Assembly (NCBI GenBank): GCA_028289365.1
Contig: JANQQM010000075.1
Location: forward strand, 1-36,563
Direction: 5' to 3'
Source: Salaquimonas sp.
Lineage (GTDB): Bacteria > Pseudomonadota > Alphaproteobacteria > Rhizobiales > Rhizobiaceae
Length of the DNA: 36,563 nucleotides
The position numbers and the translations under genes are program-made. Below are positions 8,032 through 17,572 of the stretch, one piece after another. The number at the start of each line of letters is the position of its first letter. The stretch's first letter is position 1. Under the pieces are notes generated by a model. The model was not told the origin of the DNA and searched no databases. It saw only the letters and a program-made list of their open reading frames with translations.

Positions 8032-8127
8032 AATCCGTCCAGAATTTAGAAAAACGCAATCTATTTGTTTTGAAAGTGCAATGAAAGGTGATTTTCAACA
8101 ACATATCATAGAACAATGCAAATTCCG
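8025..8127. promoter_or_regulatory. Divergent control region with 13-bp direct repeats
   Basis: AATGCAAAATCCG at 8025-8037 recurs as AATGCAAATTCCG at 8115-8127, one mismatch, exactly 90 bases apart on the same strand. One copy covers the regulator's start, the other sits just before the dioxygenase ribosome site (GGGGAGGAAG). A further TTGAAA ... TTTCAA inverted pair lies between them. Direct-repeat half-sites are typical of AraC proteins, so these are candidate operators. Confidence 0.4.
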
Positions 8128-8138
8128 GGGAGGAAGAC

Positions 8139-8852
8139 ATGCGTGCATTGCAGCAAGAACAGATCGATCACTTCTTTGAAAATGGCTATACGATTTTGCC
8201 GGAATGGCTTGAACCGTCCGAGGTAAATGTCCTGTCGGAGGTTTGCGATGAGCTCCTGGCAGAGCCGCCCGACGACGATCAGGGCGGAAAAAGTCACGAC
8301 ATCGGACGCGGTGAAGACCGGCGTTTTCTGAGGCATCGGCATCGGGATTATCCGAAACTGTCCGATTTTGTGCTTGGACAGCAGATGAAGGACCTGGCAA
8401 GCGCGTTTGTCGGCGGTTCACCGCATCTGTTCAACGAACAGTTTGTGGTCAAGGGCCCGAAGACCGGTTCGGCATTTGGCTGGCATCAGGATGGCGGCTA
8501 TGTCGGATTTGACCACAAACCCTATCTGTCGGTCTGGATTTCGATCGACGACACGACCGCGGATAATGGCCCGGTATTTGTGCTGCCCCGCAATCTCAAT
8601 CAGGACATTGGGCTGGTACCGCACCATTGGGATGAGGATGCCAAAGAGATGGTGGGTTATGACGGCCCTGATCCCGGCATTGCCGCAATCGTGCCGGCAG
8701 GTTCAGTCGTGTTGTTTTCGTCGGTGACGCTGCACCGATCCTCGCGCAATACCACCGACAAGTCGCGGCGGGCCTATCTGGCACAGTTCTCCGGTGAGCC
8801 GTTGCTACGTCCCGATACCGGGAAGCCAAAGGTGTTTGCCACCGCGCTATAG
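8139..8852 (+). CDS. Phytanoyl-CoA dioxygenase (PhyH) family protein
   Basis: Iron(II) and 2-oxoglutarate dependent dioxygenase of the PhyH family, 237 residues, presumably cytosolic. The metal triad is visible: H116 and D118 in WHQDGGY and H199 in TLHRSSRN. R210, eleven residues after the distal His, is placed to bind 2-oxoglutarate. Flanking LSVWISIDDTTADNGPVFVLP and AGSVVLFSSVTLH are characteristic of the double-stranded beta-helix core. The ATG follows a strong GGGGAGGAAG ribosome site. Family members hydroxylate very diverse small molecules, so the substrate is unknown; paired with a divergent AraC regulator it probably serves an inducible catabolic or biosynthetic step. The gene ends 21 bases before the convergent RND gene. 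Confidence 0.9.
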   Translation: MRALQQEQIDHFFENGYTILPEWLEPSEVNVLSEVCDELLAEPPDDDQGGKSHDIGRGEDRRFLRHRHRDYPKLSDFVLGQQMKDLASAFVGGSPHLFNEQFVVKGPKTGSAFGWHQDGGYVGFDHKPYLSVWISIDDTTADNGPVFVLPRNLNQDIGLVPHHWDEDAKEMVGYDGPDPGIAAIVPAGSVVLFSSVTLHRSSRNTTDKSRRAYLAQFSGEPLLRPDTGKPKVFATAL

Positions 8853-8873
8853 AGTTTAGTTGAGAAAGCTAAG

Positions 8874-11800
8874 CTACTCTGCCGGGCCGGTTTGGTATCC
8901 GGCAGATTTCCGGTTGGAGAAGATTGTCCTGATGGCGAGATTGATATCAGCACCGATTCCAACAAAAGCTGGCACCAGAAACAGTACAAGCAGGGTCGCC
9001 ATCCCCAATCCGAAGATGATGGTGACCGCCATCGGAACGATAAACTGGGCCTGAATACTTTTTTCGAACATCAAGGGTATCAGCCCTCCGATGGTTGTCA
9101 GCGATGTCAGGAGGACCGCCCGTAGCCTGTCCTTGCTGGCGCCAACTGCCGCTTCGTGCAGGTTCTGACCCTCGCTCAGGCGCTCGTCGAGGCGGGAAAC
9201 GAGCACAATGGAATCATTTACCAGAATTCCTGCCAGTCCCAACAGGCTGATGAAGGACAGGACGGAGATGCTGTAACCCAGCAACCAGTGGCCGAGTATT
9301 GCGCCGACTATCCCGAACGGAATGATCAACATGATCGCAAATGGCCGCCAGTAGTTGGAGAAAGTCCAGGCGAGGATGATGTAGATCACCGTCAATGCGA
9401 TCATGACGCCCAATCCAAGATCCTCGAAGGCTTTCCTCCGCTCCTCGGCGCGCCCGCCAAATTCCCAGGACAAGCCGTAACGCTCCGCAATCGCTGGCAT
9501 CGGGCCATTTGTCAGGATCTCGATTGCGTTTTCGGTTGTCATGATATCGGTGGCCAGATCGGCCGTGATTGAAACGGTCGTCTGGCCGTCCTCGCGGATA
9601 ATCGCCGAGAAACCTTGTTTCTCCTCAAGGTCAACAATCTCGGCCAGGGGAACGAATTCACCAGCAGGACTGCGCAATTCGAAATTACGAAGGGCCGCGC
9701 CGCCCTCCTGGCGGGTTGATTTAGTGACCCGGATGGTGACTTCATCATCGCCCAAGGCGAAGCGCCGCGGTATCGCACCCTCAAATGCGTCGCGTACCTG
9801 ACGGCCAACGTCGGAAACCGAAAAACCAAGTGCGGTGCCGCGTGGCGTCAGTTTGAGCACCAATTCCGGCTTGCCATAGGGCAGATCATCCGCCACACCG
9901 CTGGTACCGGGTACGGCACTCACAATATCGATAATCTCGGCGGATGCCTGTTTCAGCGTATCAACATCGCCACCGGTGATCTTGAGATCGATATCCCGGC
10001 CTGGAGGGCCGCCGCGTGCAGCGATGACCGAAATGCGTTTCACGCCCGCCAAATCCGGAAGATTTTTGCGCCAGGCGGAAATGATGTCCTTGGTGCGGAC
10101 TGTGCGACGTTCAGAGGTGGTAAGCTGTACCCGCATCTGTGCGAGATTGTCCCCGGTGTTTCGCCCAGCCGATCCCAGCGTGGTGAAGTACGCGGCAACC
10201 AGCTGTTCCGATCCGCCGGTGATCTTCTCTTCCGTGTCACGGAGCGAATCCTCCAAGGCTCCGAGAACTTCGATAGCACGTTCCTCCGGAATCCCGGCAT
10301 TGAACACCACACGGGCGGAAATGTTCTCCGCCTCCGGTGAAGGAAAGAAGACGAAACTGACCCGCCCACCAAATACGAACAGTCCCAGTGCGATGACCAT
10401 GAGAAGGGAAACGGCAATTGAAACCGTCACGTAGCGCCAGTTGAATGACAGGGCGACCAGGCTGGCGAAGGGTCCGTCGCGGAACCGGCCGAACATTGCA
10501 TCAAAGTTGCGACGAAACCAGTTTTCCTCCGGCCTGCCGATTTCATCAAACTGTTCCTTGCCTCGGCGTGCGAACGACTTGATCAAGTTGATTACGCCTT
10601 CAACGGCGGCGCCAACGAGAAAGGATGCAGCGGCAAGTAAAAGGATAAAAAACGGTAATGGCAATTGGGATCGTGCCGCCGCGAGCTGGTTGAATAGTGA
10701 TAGTGAACTTCCGTCCGTCCCGGCCCGGCTTGATGCCATCAGCACAAAGGCACCCACCAGGAAAGAGATCACCAGATGCCGGAGATAGGACCAGCCTGCC
10801 CTGCGCTTGGGCGCCAGCGCATGGGCAAGGTGACCTGGCAGGATGAGGAAACATTCGATCAGGCTTGCAATCAGTACGGAAATCACCACGAAGGGCAGAA
10901 CCCCCATGATCTGGCCTATGGTGTCGCGGATCAACAGGATCGGCGCAAATGCAGCAGCCGTGGTAATCATGGCAGCCATGACCGGCAACATCATGCGGCG
11001 CGCACCGGTTTCGGCGGCTTCAAGTGCCGTGTCACCTTCCGAAAATCTGGTTGCCGTGTGTTCGCCTACAACAATGGCGTCATCGACGATAATGCCAAGC
11101 ATCATGATCAGGCCAAACAGGCTAATCATGTTGATGGTCTGGCCCAAGAGCATCATGAAGCCGACGGTTGCCAGCAGTGCGACCGGAATCCCTGCTGCCA
11201 CCCAAAACGCAACACGGGCGTTCAGAAAGATAAACAGCAGACAAACCACGATGACCAGCCCGCCAAGACCATTGCGGATCAGCATCATCAGTCTTTCCAT
11301 CAGGGAATCAGCGGCGACATCATATTTTCCGATATTGATGCCAGGCGGCAGGCCCTGCTGCAGTTCTTCGAGGTAATTATCAAGGATCGCCGCGGTTGCC
11401 AGCGTATCGGCCGTCGGCGCCCGCTGGACGGTCAACTGAATTGCTCTTTGACCGTCGGTAAATCCTTGAGTCAATCCATCCTCATAGTCGAATTTTATCT
11501 CGCCGATCTCGGAAAGGCGAACCTTCTCGCCGGATGCGAAAGAGCTGATCTCGATTTCACCCAAGGCAGATGGGCGCTTGTAGTCGGCTACAGCCCTGAT
11601 CTGCTGCTCGACCTGGCCTTCCGTCTGACCGGATGGCATGTCGAGGCTGTTGGTTTCGATCATCTGAGCAACATCACCAACTGAAAGGCCAAGCTTGCGC
11701 AATTCGCGTTCGGGAACTTCCACCTGGAGTTCCGGCGCTCTCAGACCGGTAAATTCGATCTTGTCGATCCCGCGTTCAATCAAGTCATCGCGGATTTTCT

Positions 11801-12314
11801 TTGCGTAGATGCGTAGCGTCGCCTCGGGTACATCGCCGTAGACGGAAATTCGCGCCACACGGTCAAAAAAGGCAACGCGGCTTACCGTTGGCGCCTCGGA
11901 GTCTGCGGGAAGCGTGGAGATGGCCTTGACGGCGGAATCAACATCTGAAGTTGCCTTCTGCATGTCGGTTCCTTGTGCGAATTCAAGCGTGATCGAGCCT
12001 GACCCCTCGCGGGCATAGGAAACCATCTCGTCGACGCCGTCGACAAATCGCACCTCTGGTTCAACGATCTGGAGAATATTGGCTTCAACATCCTCGGCAC
12101 TGGCACCTGGCCATTTTATCGAGACATTGACGGAGTCGACCTCAACGGTCGGGAAAAACTGGGTATTGATGTTTGCAATCGAGAAAAATCCCAATACCAG
12201 CATCAGGACCATTAGCAGGTTTGCTGCATTGGGATGGCGCGTAAAGAGCGATATTATGCCGCCACCTGACGATTTACGCCAATCACCCGGTTCTTTATCG
12301 GGGATCGCGTCCAC
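8874..12314 (-). CDS. RND efflux transporter permease subunit (AcrB/HAE-type), enlarged
   Basis: Inner-membrane proton-driven pump of the resistance-nodulation-division superfamily, 1146 residues. Membrane segment 1 is NAANLLMVLMLVLGFFSI; the proton-relay acids D411-D412 sit in GIIVDDAIVVGEH; the symmetrical second half has GILVNDSIVLVSR. Two periplasmic porter regions lie between the first and second membrane segments of each half (about 60-350 and 660-900). I chose the GTG at 12314 because AGGA precedes it and it lies four bases after the adaptor stop; the frame is open to 12404 but that would overlap the adaptor gene. Unusual: about 110 residues (near 515-625), with two extra hydrophobic stretches, lie where AcrB has a short linker between membrane segments 6 and 7. 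It forms an operon with the adaptor; no outer-membrane channel gene is present. Substrate unknown. Confidence 0.93.
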   Translation of the reverse strand: MDAIPDKEPGDWRKSSGGGIISLFTRHPNAANLLMVLMLVLGFFSIANINTQFFPTVEVDSVNVSIKWPGASAEDVEANILQIVEPEVRFVDGVDEMVSYAREGSGSITLEFAQGTDMQKATSDVDSAVKAISTLPADSEAPTVSRVAFFDRVARISVYGDVPEATLRIYAKKIRDDLIERGIDKIEFTGLRAPELQVEVPERELRKLGLSVGDVAQMIETNSLDMPSGQTEGQVEQQIRAVADYKRPSALGEIEISSFASGEKVRLSEIGEIKFDYEDGLTQGFTDGQRAIQLTVQRAPTADTLATAAILDNYLEELQQGLPPGINIGKYDVAADSLMERLMMLIRNGLGGLVIVVCLLFIFLNARVAFWVAAGIPVALLATVGFMMLLGQTINMISLFGLIMMLGIIVDDAIVVGEHTATRFSEGDTALEAAETGARRMMLPVMAAMITTAAAFAPILLIRDTIGQIMGVLPFVVISVLIASLIECFLILPGHLAHALAPKRRAGWSYLRHLVISFLVGAFVLMASSRAGTDGSSLSLFNQLAAARSQLPLPFFILLLAAASFLVGAAVEGVINLIKSFARRGKEQFDEIGRPEENWFRRNFDAMFGRFRDGPFASLVALSFNWRYVTVSIAVSLLMVIALGLFVFGGRVSFVFFPSPEAENISARVVFNAGIPEERAIEVLGALEDSLRDTEEKITGGSEQLVAAYFTTLGSAGRNTGDNLAQMRVQLTTSERRTVRTKDIISAWRKNLPDLAGVKRISVIAARGGPPGRDIDLKITGGDVDTLKQASAEIIDIVSAVPGTSGVADDLPYGKPELVLKLTPRGTALGFSVSDVGRQVRDAFEGAIPRRFALGDDEVTIRVTKSTRQEGGAALRNFELRSPAGEFVPLAEIVDLEEKQGFSAIIREDGQTTVSITADLATDIMTTENAIEILTNGPMPAIAERYGLSWEFGGRAEERRKAFEDLGLGVMIALTVIYIILAWTFSNYWRPFAIMLIIPFGIVGAILGHWLLGYSISVLSFISLLGLAGILVNDSIVLVSRLDERLSEGQNLHEAAVGASKDRLRAVLLTSLTTIGGLIPLMFEKSIQAQFIVPMAVTIIFGLGMATLLVLFLVPAFVGIGADINLAIRTIFSNRKSAGYQTGPAE

Positions 12315-12318
12315 GTGG

Positions 12319-13707
12319 CTATTCCTGGCCCGTTTGGGCGGTACGGTCACGCCCTGCAGGTGGTGATTTCGCTTCGCCTGGCGCACGAACACGGAGACCT
12401 TCACCGATTTCTGCGATACGGGTCAGCAATATTTCGTCATTATCTTTGATATCGCCGGTAATCAGGGCATATGCTCCGTCATATGCCGATACGGTGACCG
12501 GTCTCGCAGTCAATTTACCCTCCACGACAACATAGACCGTATCGCCCTGATAGATGGACGCTTCGGGAACCCGGTAGTGGTTTTCGAACAGACGATCAGG
12601 CACAATAATCTCGACAAATGCACCCGGACGCGGGGTTACCGGCATGCCTGTTGTATCTATTTGGGCATAGACTTCGACACCGCCGCGGCTGGCGGCGATC
12701 TCGGCTCCCAGACGGAGAATTTTCGCCGGAAACTTGTACTCGCTGGAACCGACTACCCAGATGACCTCGATTTCCCTGCCCAGAAGGCTGTCATTGGCGG
12801 TCTGGATGCGGCCAAAGCGTTCATCGGTCAACGTAAACCGGACCTCCAGATTACCCTGCTGGAACAGTTCGACAACAACATCATTGGCATTGACCATCTT
12901 GCCGATCTCGACCTCGGCAACCCGAACGACGCCGTCAAACGGCGCACTTAGAACCGTATCGTCCAGATTTCGTTCCGCCTGGTCGCGTTTCCATTGCAGA
13001 CGCTGCAATATCGCTTCCTGCTGAGCCAAACGTGCAGTTTCCGCCGTGATGTTGATTTCGGTTTGTTCAACCACTGCCTGGCGCTGGCTGGCAACAAATT
13101 GACGATCCTCGACCTGCTTTGCGGTGGCAGTACCCTGCTCCCTTAGTGCAGCGATGCGGTCCCGATCGCTCTCGGCAAAGGCAAGCTGCTCCTTTGAGCG
13201 GTGCAGTTTGCTTTCCTCGATCTGGATACGGGCGCGGGATTCATCGATTTTCGCGTTGGTTTCGGCTATATTTGCTTCTGCCTCGCGTAGTTCACCTTCG
13301 TAGACGAACCGGTCGATTTCCACCAGCGGTGCGCCTTGCTGAATCGAGGCGCCTGGCTTCAGAAACGGATTGATGGCTACTACTTCGCCGGCGACCAAGG
13401 AACGTAGTTCGACCGATCTTCCGGCAACAATCTCACCATAAGCTATGAATCTTGGCCTGAAATCCTCACTCACCGCATTTAGCGTCTCGACCGTATAAAC
13501 CGTTGGAAAGGGTGGCCTGGTCGGCACTTCCGGCTTGGTTGCCGCCAGGCGGTTCATGCCCATGAAACCTGCCGCCAGGATTGCGATCATCAAAACCGCC
13601 TGAATGATACCGCGCGTAACCATCCAAGCCACGGACCTGCCTTCCCGCGGAGAGCGAGGCTGACTGACTTCTTCTGCAGCGGTCTTGTCAGTATTCTTGA
13701 TCAACAT
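12319..13707 (-). CDS. RND efflux periplasmic adaptor subunit (membrane fusion protein)
   Basis: Adaptor linking the RND pump to an outer-membrane channel. Residues about 26-54 form an N-terminal membrane anchor (MVTRGIIQAVLMIAILAAGFMGM). A split lipoyl domain follows (VELRSLVAGEVVAINPFLKPGASIQQGAPLVEID and LSAPFDGVVRVAEVEIGKMVNANDVVVEL), separated by a long alpha-helical hairpin rich in Glu, Gln and Arg (about 135-245). The beta-barrel and membrane-proximal parts continue to residue 440. The ATG at 13707 follows AGGAT. It is the first gene of the two-gene operon, four to five bases before the pump start. A tail rich in Pro, Arg and Gly (residues 445-462) is probably unstructured. Confidence 0.93.
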   Translation of the reverse strand: MLIKNTDKTAAEEVSQPRSPREGRSVAWMVTRGIIQAVLMIAILAAGFMGMNRLAATKPEVPTRPPFPTVYTVETLNAVSEDFRPRFIAYGEIVAGRSVELRSLVAGEVVAINPFLKPGASIQQGAPLVEIDRFVYEGELREAEANIAETNAKIDESRARIQIEESKLHRSKEQLAFAESDRDRIAALREQGTATAKQVEDRQFVASQRQAVVEQTEINITAETARLAQQEAILQRLQWKRDQAERNLDDTVLSAPFDGVVRVAEVEIGKMVNANDVVVELFQQGNLEVRFTLTDERFGRIQTANDSLLGREIEVIWVVGSSEYKFPAKILRLGAEIAASRGGVEVYAQIDTTGMPVTPRPGAFVEIIVPDRLFENHYRVPEASIYQGDTVYVVVEGKLTARPVTVSAYDGAYALITGDIKDNDEILLTRIAEIGEGLRVRAPGEAKSPPAGRDRTAQTGQE

Positions 13708-13848
13708 AATCCTGATCCGATGCGCACTACCAAGTTTACACCAAATGCATCACGCAAATATTAAAATACTGCAATGTTTGCACTTCCACCGGGCAACACC
13801 AAGGCTACCAAATCAAATAGATTTGTGCCGCTGTGCGTTCAAGGGCAG

Positions 13849-14856
13849 CTAGAGATCTTCGTTTGTCAGCTTATAGACCGTGGAACAGAACTCGCAGGTC
13901 GTGGTGATGACACCGTCCTCGAAAGCTTCCGCAAGCTCTTCTTCATCGAGCGAGCGGATAACCTCAGCAATCTTTTCACGGCTGCAGGAGCACTTGTCGG
14001 CGATATCCTCACCTTCAAAAACATGGACGCCATGTTCGTGAAACAGCCTGAAAAGCAGCCTTTCCGAACCGATTTGCGGATCGGTCAGTTCGTCATCCGT
14101 GATTGTACCAAGCAAGGCGCGGGTCTCGGCCCAGGCGTCGTCCTCCTCGACAATATCGGGAATTTCGGTACCTTCCGGCAGATCACCACCGGGCAAATCG
14201 GCAATCATGATGCGATCGGACGCCTCGGGCAGGAACTGCACGACCATGCCACCGGCGCGCATGCTGTGCTGAAATCCCTTTCCGTCGATGCCGGGCGTGC
14301 TTATTTCGGCCGCGGCCAATCTGACGATGGTCGGAATCTGCTCCGATTGACGGAAATATTGCATCGCCGCTTCTTCCAGCGAGATACCATTGAGTTCGAC
14401 AATCCCCTGATAGCGCTGCATGTGACTGCCCTGGTCGATGGTCATTGCCAGGGTTCCGTTACCCAGCAATGCCTCGGATGTGACGTCACCAGTTTCCATT
14501 GCGGCTGCAACCAGTTCTTCATCATAGCGCGCATGGGCACGCACCGCGTCGGGCGTGCGATAATCGACCACCAACAGCGATACCGGTCCTTCGCTTTGGG
14601 TCTGGAATATGAACTTTCCCTCAAATTTCAGCGAAGTTCCCAGTAATACAGTCAAAACGATGGCTTCACCCAACAGGGCAGCGACTGGAGCGGGATAATC
14701 GTGCCGGTCCAGTATAGAGTTGAGCATCGGCCCAAGCTGAATTGCGCGACCCCTTATGTCGAGCGGCGACACCTGAAACGGCACGACCCGGTCATCACCG
14801 GCGAGTGTCACGGCACCCCCGAAAGGATCCGCCTGGGATTTTGTCATATCGGTCAT
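13849..14856 (-). CDS. hslO: Hsp33 family redox-regulated molecular chaperone
   Basis: Cytosolic holdase activated by oxidative stress. Its C-terminal zinc switch is visible: C289 and C291 (CSC) with C321 and C324 (CEFC), the CxC...CxxC pattern whose oxidation releases zinc and activates the protein. The N-terminal domain has ALLGEAIVLTVLLGTSLKFEGKFIFQTQSEGPVSLLVVDY and GTLAMTIDQG, family hallmarks. I chose the ATG at 14856 (335 residues; AAGAGA upstream); the frame is open to 14952, but the extra residues do not look like Hsp33. It follows argF by 96 bases on the same strand, so it probably belongs to the argD-argF-hslO unit, a known Rhizobiales arrangement. Confidence 0.94.
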   Translation of the reverse strand: MTDMTKSQADPFGGAVTLAGDDRVVPFQVSPLDIRGRAIQLGPMLNSILDRHDYPAPVAALLGEAIVLTVLLGTSLKFEGKFIFQTQSEGPVSLLVVDYRTPDAVRAHARYDEELVAAAMETGDVTSEALLGNGTLAMTIDQGSHMQRYQGIVELNGISLEEAAMQYFRQSEQIPTIVRLAAAEISTPGIDGKGFQHSMRAGGMVVQFLPEASDRIMIADLPGGDLPEGTEIPDIVEEDDAWAETRALLGTITDDELTDPQIGSERLLFRLFHEHGVHVFEGEDIADKCSCSREKIAEVIRSLDEEELAEAFEDGVITTTCEFCSTVYKLTNEDL

Positions 14857-14952
14857 GATTATTCTCTTATACCGGCAAAAACTGTCCGGCTGGTAAATAG
14901 CGGCCTTATAGATATGTATTTGTTTTAAAATCTGTAGGGGTGGGCTTGCCAA

Positions 14953-15888
14953 TCAATCGAACAGGCCAAAACACCAGGCAATGACGCCTTTTTGCGCATG
15001 CAGGCGGTTTTCCGCCTCGTCCAGAACAACCGATTGCGGCCCGTCGATTACTTCATCGGTAACCTCTTCGCCGCGATGGGCAGGCAGGCAATGCATGAAT
15101 ATCGCGTCCGGCTTGGCCTTTTGCATCAATTGCGCGTTGACCTGAAAGGGTTGAAACACATTATGTCCGCGCGCCTTGTGTTCCTTGTTCATCGAGACCC
15201 AGGTGTCGGTAACGACGCAATCTGCATCTGTTACGGCAGCCTCGGGGTCTGACCCCAGATTTATCGATGCACCCTGGCTGCGGGCACGCTCGATGAATTC
15301 GGCATCGGGTTCGGAACCTTCCGGGGTGGCAATGTTCAATTGGAAATCGAACTTTGCGCTGGCCTCGATCCAGGAATGCAGGACATTGTTGCCATCACCA
15401 GTCCAGGCAACGATCTTGCCTTGAATAGATCCCTTGCGTTCGGTGAACGTCAGTATATCAGCCATGATCTGGCAGGGATGGGTGTCATCGGTCAGGCCGT
15501 TTATCACCGGGACTGTCGCAGCATCAGCCATCTCCAGCAGTCTTTCATGTTCCAACGTCCGGATCATGATTGCGTCAACGTAGCGAGACAATACACGCGC
15601 GGTATCGGCAATTGTCTCATCGCGGCCGAGCTGCATTTCCGTGCCGGTCAGCATAATCGTTTCGCCGCCCAGCTGCCGCATGCCGACATCAAAGGAAACC
15701 CGGGTGCGGGTCGACGGCTTGTCAAAAATCATCGCCAGCACCTTGCCCGAAAGTGGCTGTTCGGATGCCGGTTTCTGCTCTGCCAGGCGGGATTTCATCT
15801 CGCCGGATTCAGCCAGAATCGAGCTCAATACGGGTGTTGGTATCTCGGCAATGTCGAGAAAATTGCGTTTTTCATGCTTGCCGGTCAT
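14953..15888 (-). CDS. argF: Ornithine carbamoyltransferase
   Basis: Cytosolic enzyme making citrulline from ornithine and carbamoyl phosphate in arginine synthesis. The carbamoyl-phosphate loop STRTR is at 59-63, HPCQ at 137-140, the ornithine-binding region around VVTDTWVSM near 226-234, and HCLP at 266-269. The 311-residue length is normal. Its ATG overlaps the argD stop by four bases (ATGA), so translation is coupled. The arrangement suggests anabolic OTC rather than the catabolic arginine-deiminase type, since argD and not arcA is the partner. Confidence 0.96.
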   Translation of the reverse strand: MTGKHEKRNFLDIAEIPTPVLSSILAESGEMKSRLAEQKPASEQPLSGKVLAMIFDKPSTRTRVSFDVGMRQLGGETIMLTGTEMQLGRDETIADTARVLSRYVDAIMIRTLEHERLLEMADAATVPVINGLTDDTHPCQIMADILTFTERKGSIQGKIVAWTGDGNNVLHSWIEASAKFDFQLNIATPEGSEPDAEFIERARSQGASINLGSDPEAAVTDADCVVTDTWVSMNKEHKARGHNVFQPFQVNAQLMQKAKPDAIFMHCLPAHRGEEVTDEVIDGPQSVVLDEAENRLHAQKGVIAWCFGLFD

Positions 15889-17081
15889 TTTGCACCTGCC
15901 ACGGCTCCTGCCAGTTCCGCCATGGCCAGGTCGAGACGATCACGCACTTCACGCAGTTCCTCTGCAGTGACGATAAGCGGCGGAAGGAACCGGATGACAT
16001 TGTCTCCGGCAGCGACGGTCAATACGCCGTGCTTGCGAAATTGAGCGATGATTTCAGTGTTGGGAATTTTTGCCTTAACGCCCTGAAGCAAGCCCTCGCC
16101 GCGAACGTCCTCCAGCAGATCCGGATAGGTATCGACCAGTTGGGCGAGCTGTTGTCGCAGCAGTTTCGCCATTTCACGTACATGTTCCAGAAATCCATCT
16201 TCAAGCATGACGTCCAGAACCGCATTTCCGACCGCCATTGCCAATGGACCACCGCCAAAGGTGGTGCCGTGGCTGGCAAGCGTCATGCCGGATGCCGCCT
16301 CTTCGGTTGCGAGACAGGCTCCGATCGGAAATCCGCCACCGAGACCCTTGGCAATTGCCATGATATCCGGTTCCGCGCCGGACCATTCATAGGCAAACAG
16401 TTTACCTGTGCGGCCCATGCCCGTCTGAATCTCGTCAAATATCAGCAGGATTCCTGCCTCGTCGCACAATTCGCGCAAACCCCGCAAACACTGTGCCGGT
16501 ACGGGACGAATACCGCCCTCGCCCTGGATCGGTTCGATCAGAATAGCGGCGGTTGTCTCGCCAATTGCAGCCTTCAACGCTTCATGATCGCCGAAGGGTA
16601 GGTGAACAAAACCGGGGGCCTTGGGACCAAATCCCTCAAGATATTTCTCCTGTCCACCGGCCGCAATCGCTGCAAGCGTCCTGCCATGGAAGGCGCCTTC
16701 AAACGTCAGGATATCGATCCGCTGAGGCTCCCCTTTGGAGTAAAAATAACGACGCGCCGTCTTGACGGCACATTCGATCGCCTCGGCCCCGGAGTTTGAA
16801 AAAAACACCCGATCGGCAAACGTGGCCTGACAAAGCCGGGCTGCAAGACGCTCCTGGCCAGGAACCTTGAATATGTTGGACAGGTGCCACAGCTTGCCGG
16901 ATTGCTCCTGCAGCGTTTCAACCAGATGCGGATGGCTATATCCAAGCGCACTCACGGCAATCCCTGAAGTGCAATCCAGCCAGTCACGATCCTTTGCATC
17001 GTAAAGGCGCACACCTTCGCCGCGAACGAATTCCTGCTCGGGTGGCGCATAGGTTGCATATAAATGTGAGTTGCTGGACAT
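15885..17081 (-). CDS. argD: Acetylornithine / aspartate aminotransferase family protein
   Basis: Class III PLP aminotransferase, acting on N-acetylglutamate semialdehyde (and possibly succinyl-diaminopimelate) in arginine and lysine synthesis. The phosphate-binding NSGAEA is at 96-101, FEGAFHGRT at 128-134, the PLP-ring aspartate in [12 protein letters not shown] at 215-226, and the Schiff-base lysine K245 in [22 protein letters not shown] follows. Length 398 fits ArgD. It is first in the argD-argF-hslO operon and faces a long intergenic region shared with divergent gcrA. Class III enzymes resemble one another, but coupling to argF makes ArgD the best call. Confidence 0.94.
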   Translation of the reverse strand: MSSNSHLYATYAPPEQEFVRGEGVRLYDAKDRDWLDCTSGIAVSALGYSHPHLVETLQEQSGKLWHLSNIFKVPGQERLAARLCQATFADRVFFSNSGAEAIECAVKTARRYFYSKGEPQRIDILTFEGAFHGRTLAAIAAGGQEKYLEGFGPKAPGFVHLPFGDHEALKAAIGETTAAILIEPIQGEGGIRPVPAQCLRGLRELCDEAGILLIFDEIQTGMGRTGKLFAYEWSGAEPDIMAIAKGLGGGFPIGACLATEEAASGMTLASHGTTFGGGPLAMAVGNAVLDVMLEDGFLEHVREMAKLLRQQLAQLVDTYPDLLEDVRGEGLLQGVKAKIPNTEIIAQFRKHGVLTVAAGDNVIRFLPPLIVTAEELREVRDRLDLAMAELAGAVAGAK

Positions 17082-17325
17082 TGGATCAGCCTGTGTCGGT
17101 TCCTGTTTGTGGTATCATTATGCCGGTTCGGTGAAAATCCGGCCAATTTCCTGAGTACTTGCTTATTTTGGTGCCGACCACCAATTCCTGTCGGGATTAC
17201 GGGCGGCATACACCGAAGATTCTCGGTCCAAAATGCAAAAAACCGCACTCTGGCGGCCTGAAAGTCGTATATCACGAATTTCTGCCCCGGTGTCAATTCA
17301 TTGCTGGAATTTCCAGGAAAGTGGT

Positions 17326-17414
17326 TGCCAGTGCACAAACAGGTGCCGAATACAAGAAGTTTTGGGCAATTGTCCCAATTTGGCACTCATTCTTGTATGC
17401 GGTGCACAATGGCA
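17326..17414. repeat. Long imperfect inverted repeat, possible structured RNA
   Basis: TGCCA plus GTGCAC (17326-17336) pairs with GTGCAC and TGGCA (17402-17414, two-base bulge). Inside, ATACAAGAA (17350-17358) pairs perfectly with TTCTTGTAT (17390-17398), and TTGGG (17362-17366) with CCCAA (17374-17378). GTGCC (17343-17347) could alternatively pair with GGCAC (17382-17386), which excludes the nine-base helix. It could be a small RNA, a leader element or a regulator site. Confidence 0.45.
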
Positions 17415-17474
17415 GCTGAGCAATCGGCTTTAATGTCTCAATCGCCTGTGTATTACCAGCCACGATGAAATCCT

Positions 17475-17572
17475 GATTCAGCTTTCCACAGATTAATGAA
17501 AATCGATTCCGCAAGTTGGGGAAAATCTGAAAAATTGATTCCTTATCAACCGCCGACTCTTGCCACGGAGTC
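17475..17572. promoter_or_regulatory. Cluster of five GANTC (CcrM-type) sites upstream of gcrA
   Basis: GATTC at 17475, 17505 and 17537, GACTC at 17555 and GAGTC at 17568, five sites in 98 bases where chance gives about one per 256. GANTC is the target of the alphaproteobacterial methylase CcrM, and GcrA reads its methylation state in Caulobacter. Their position before gcrA suggests methylation-dependent control. Confidence 0.5.

Noticed and set aside
8850-8882. Bidirectional terminator between the dioxygenase and the RND gene
   Set aside because: AGAGT...ACTCT and TTAG...CTAA arms are short and interrupted, with no clear T-run on either strand.
10776-11684. 302-codon open frame on the + strand
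   Set aside because: It lies wholly antisense to the RND permease, is rich in His, Gln and Asn as expected from a reversed frame, and resembles no protein.
13774-14646. 290-codon open frame on the + strand
   Set aside because: Antisense to hslO, whose family motifs are intact on the other strand.
15753-16601. 282-codon open frame on the + strand
   Set aside because: Antisense to argD and the start of argF; no recognisable domain.
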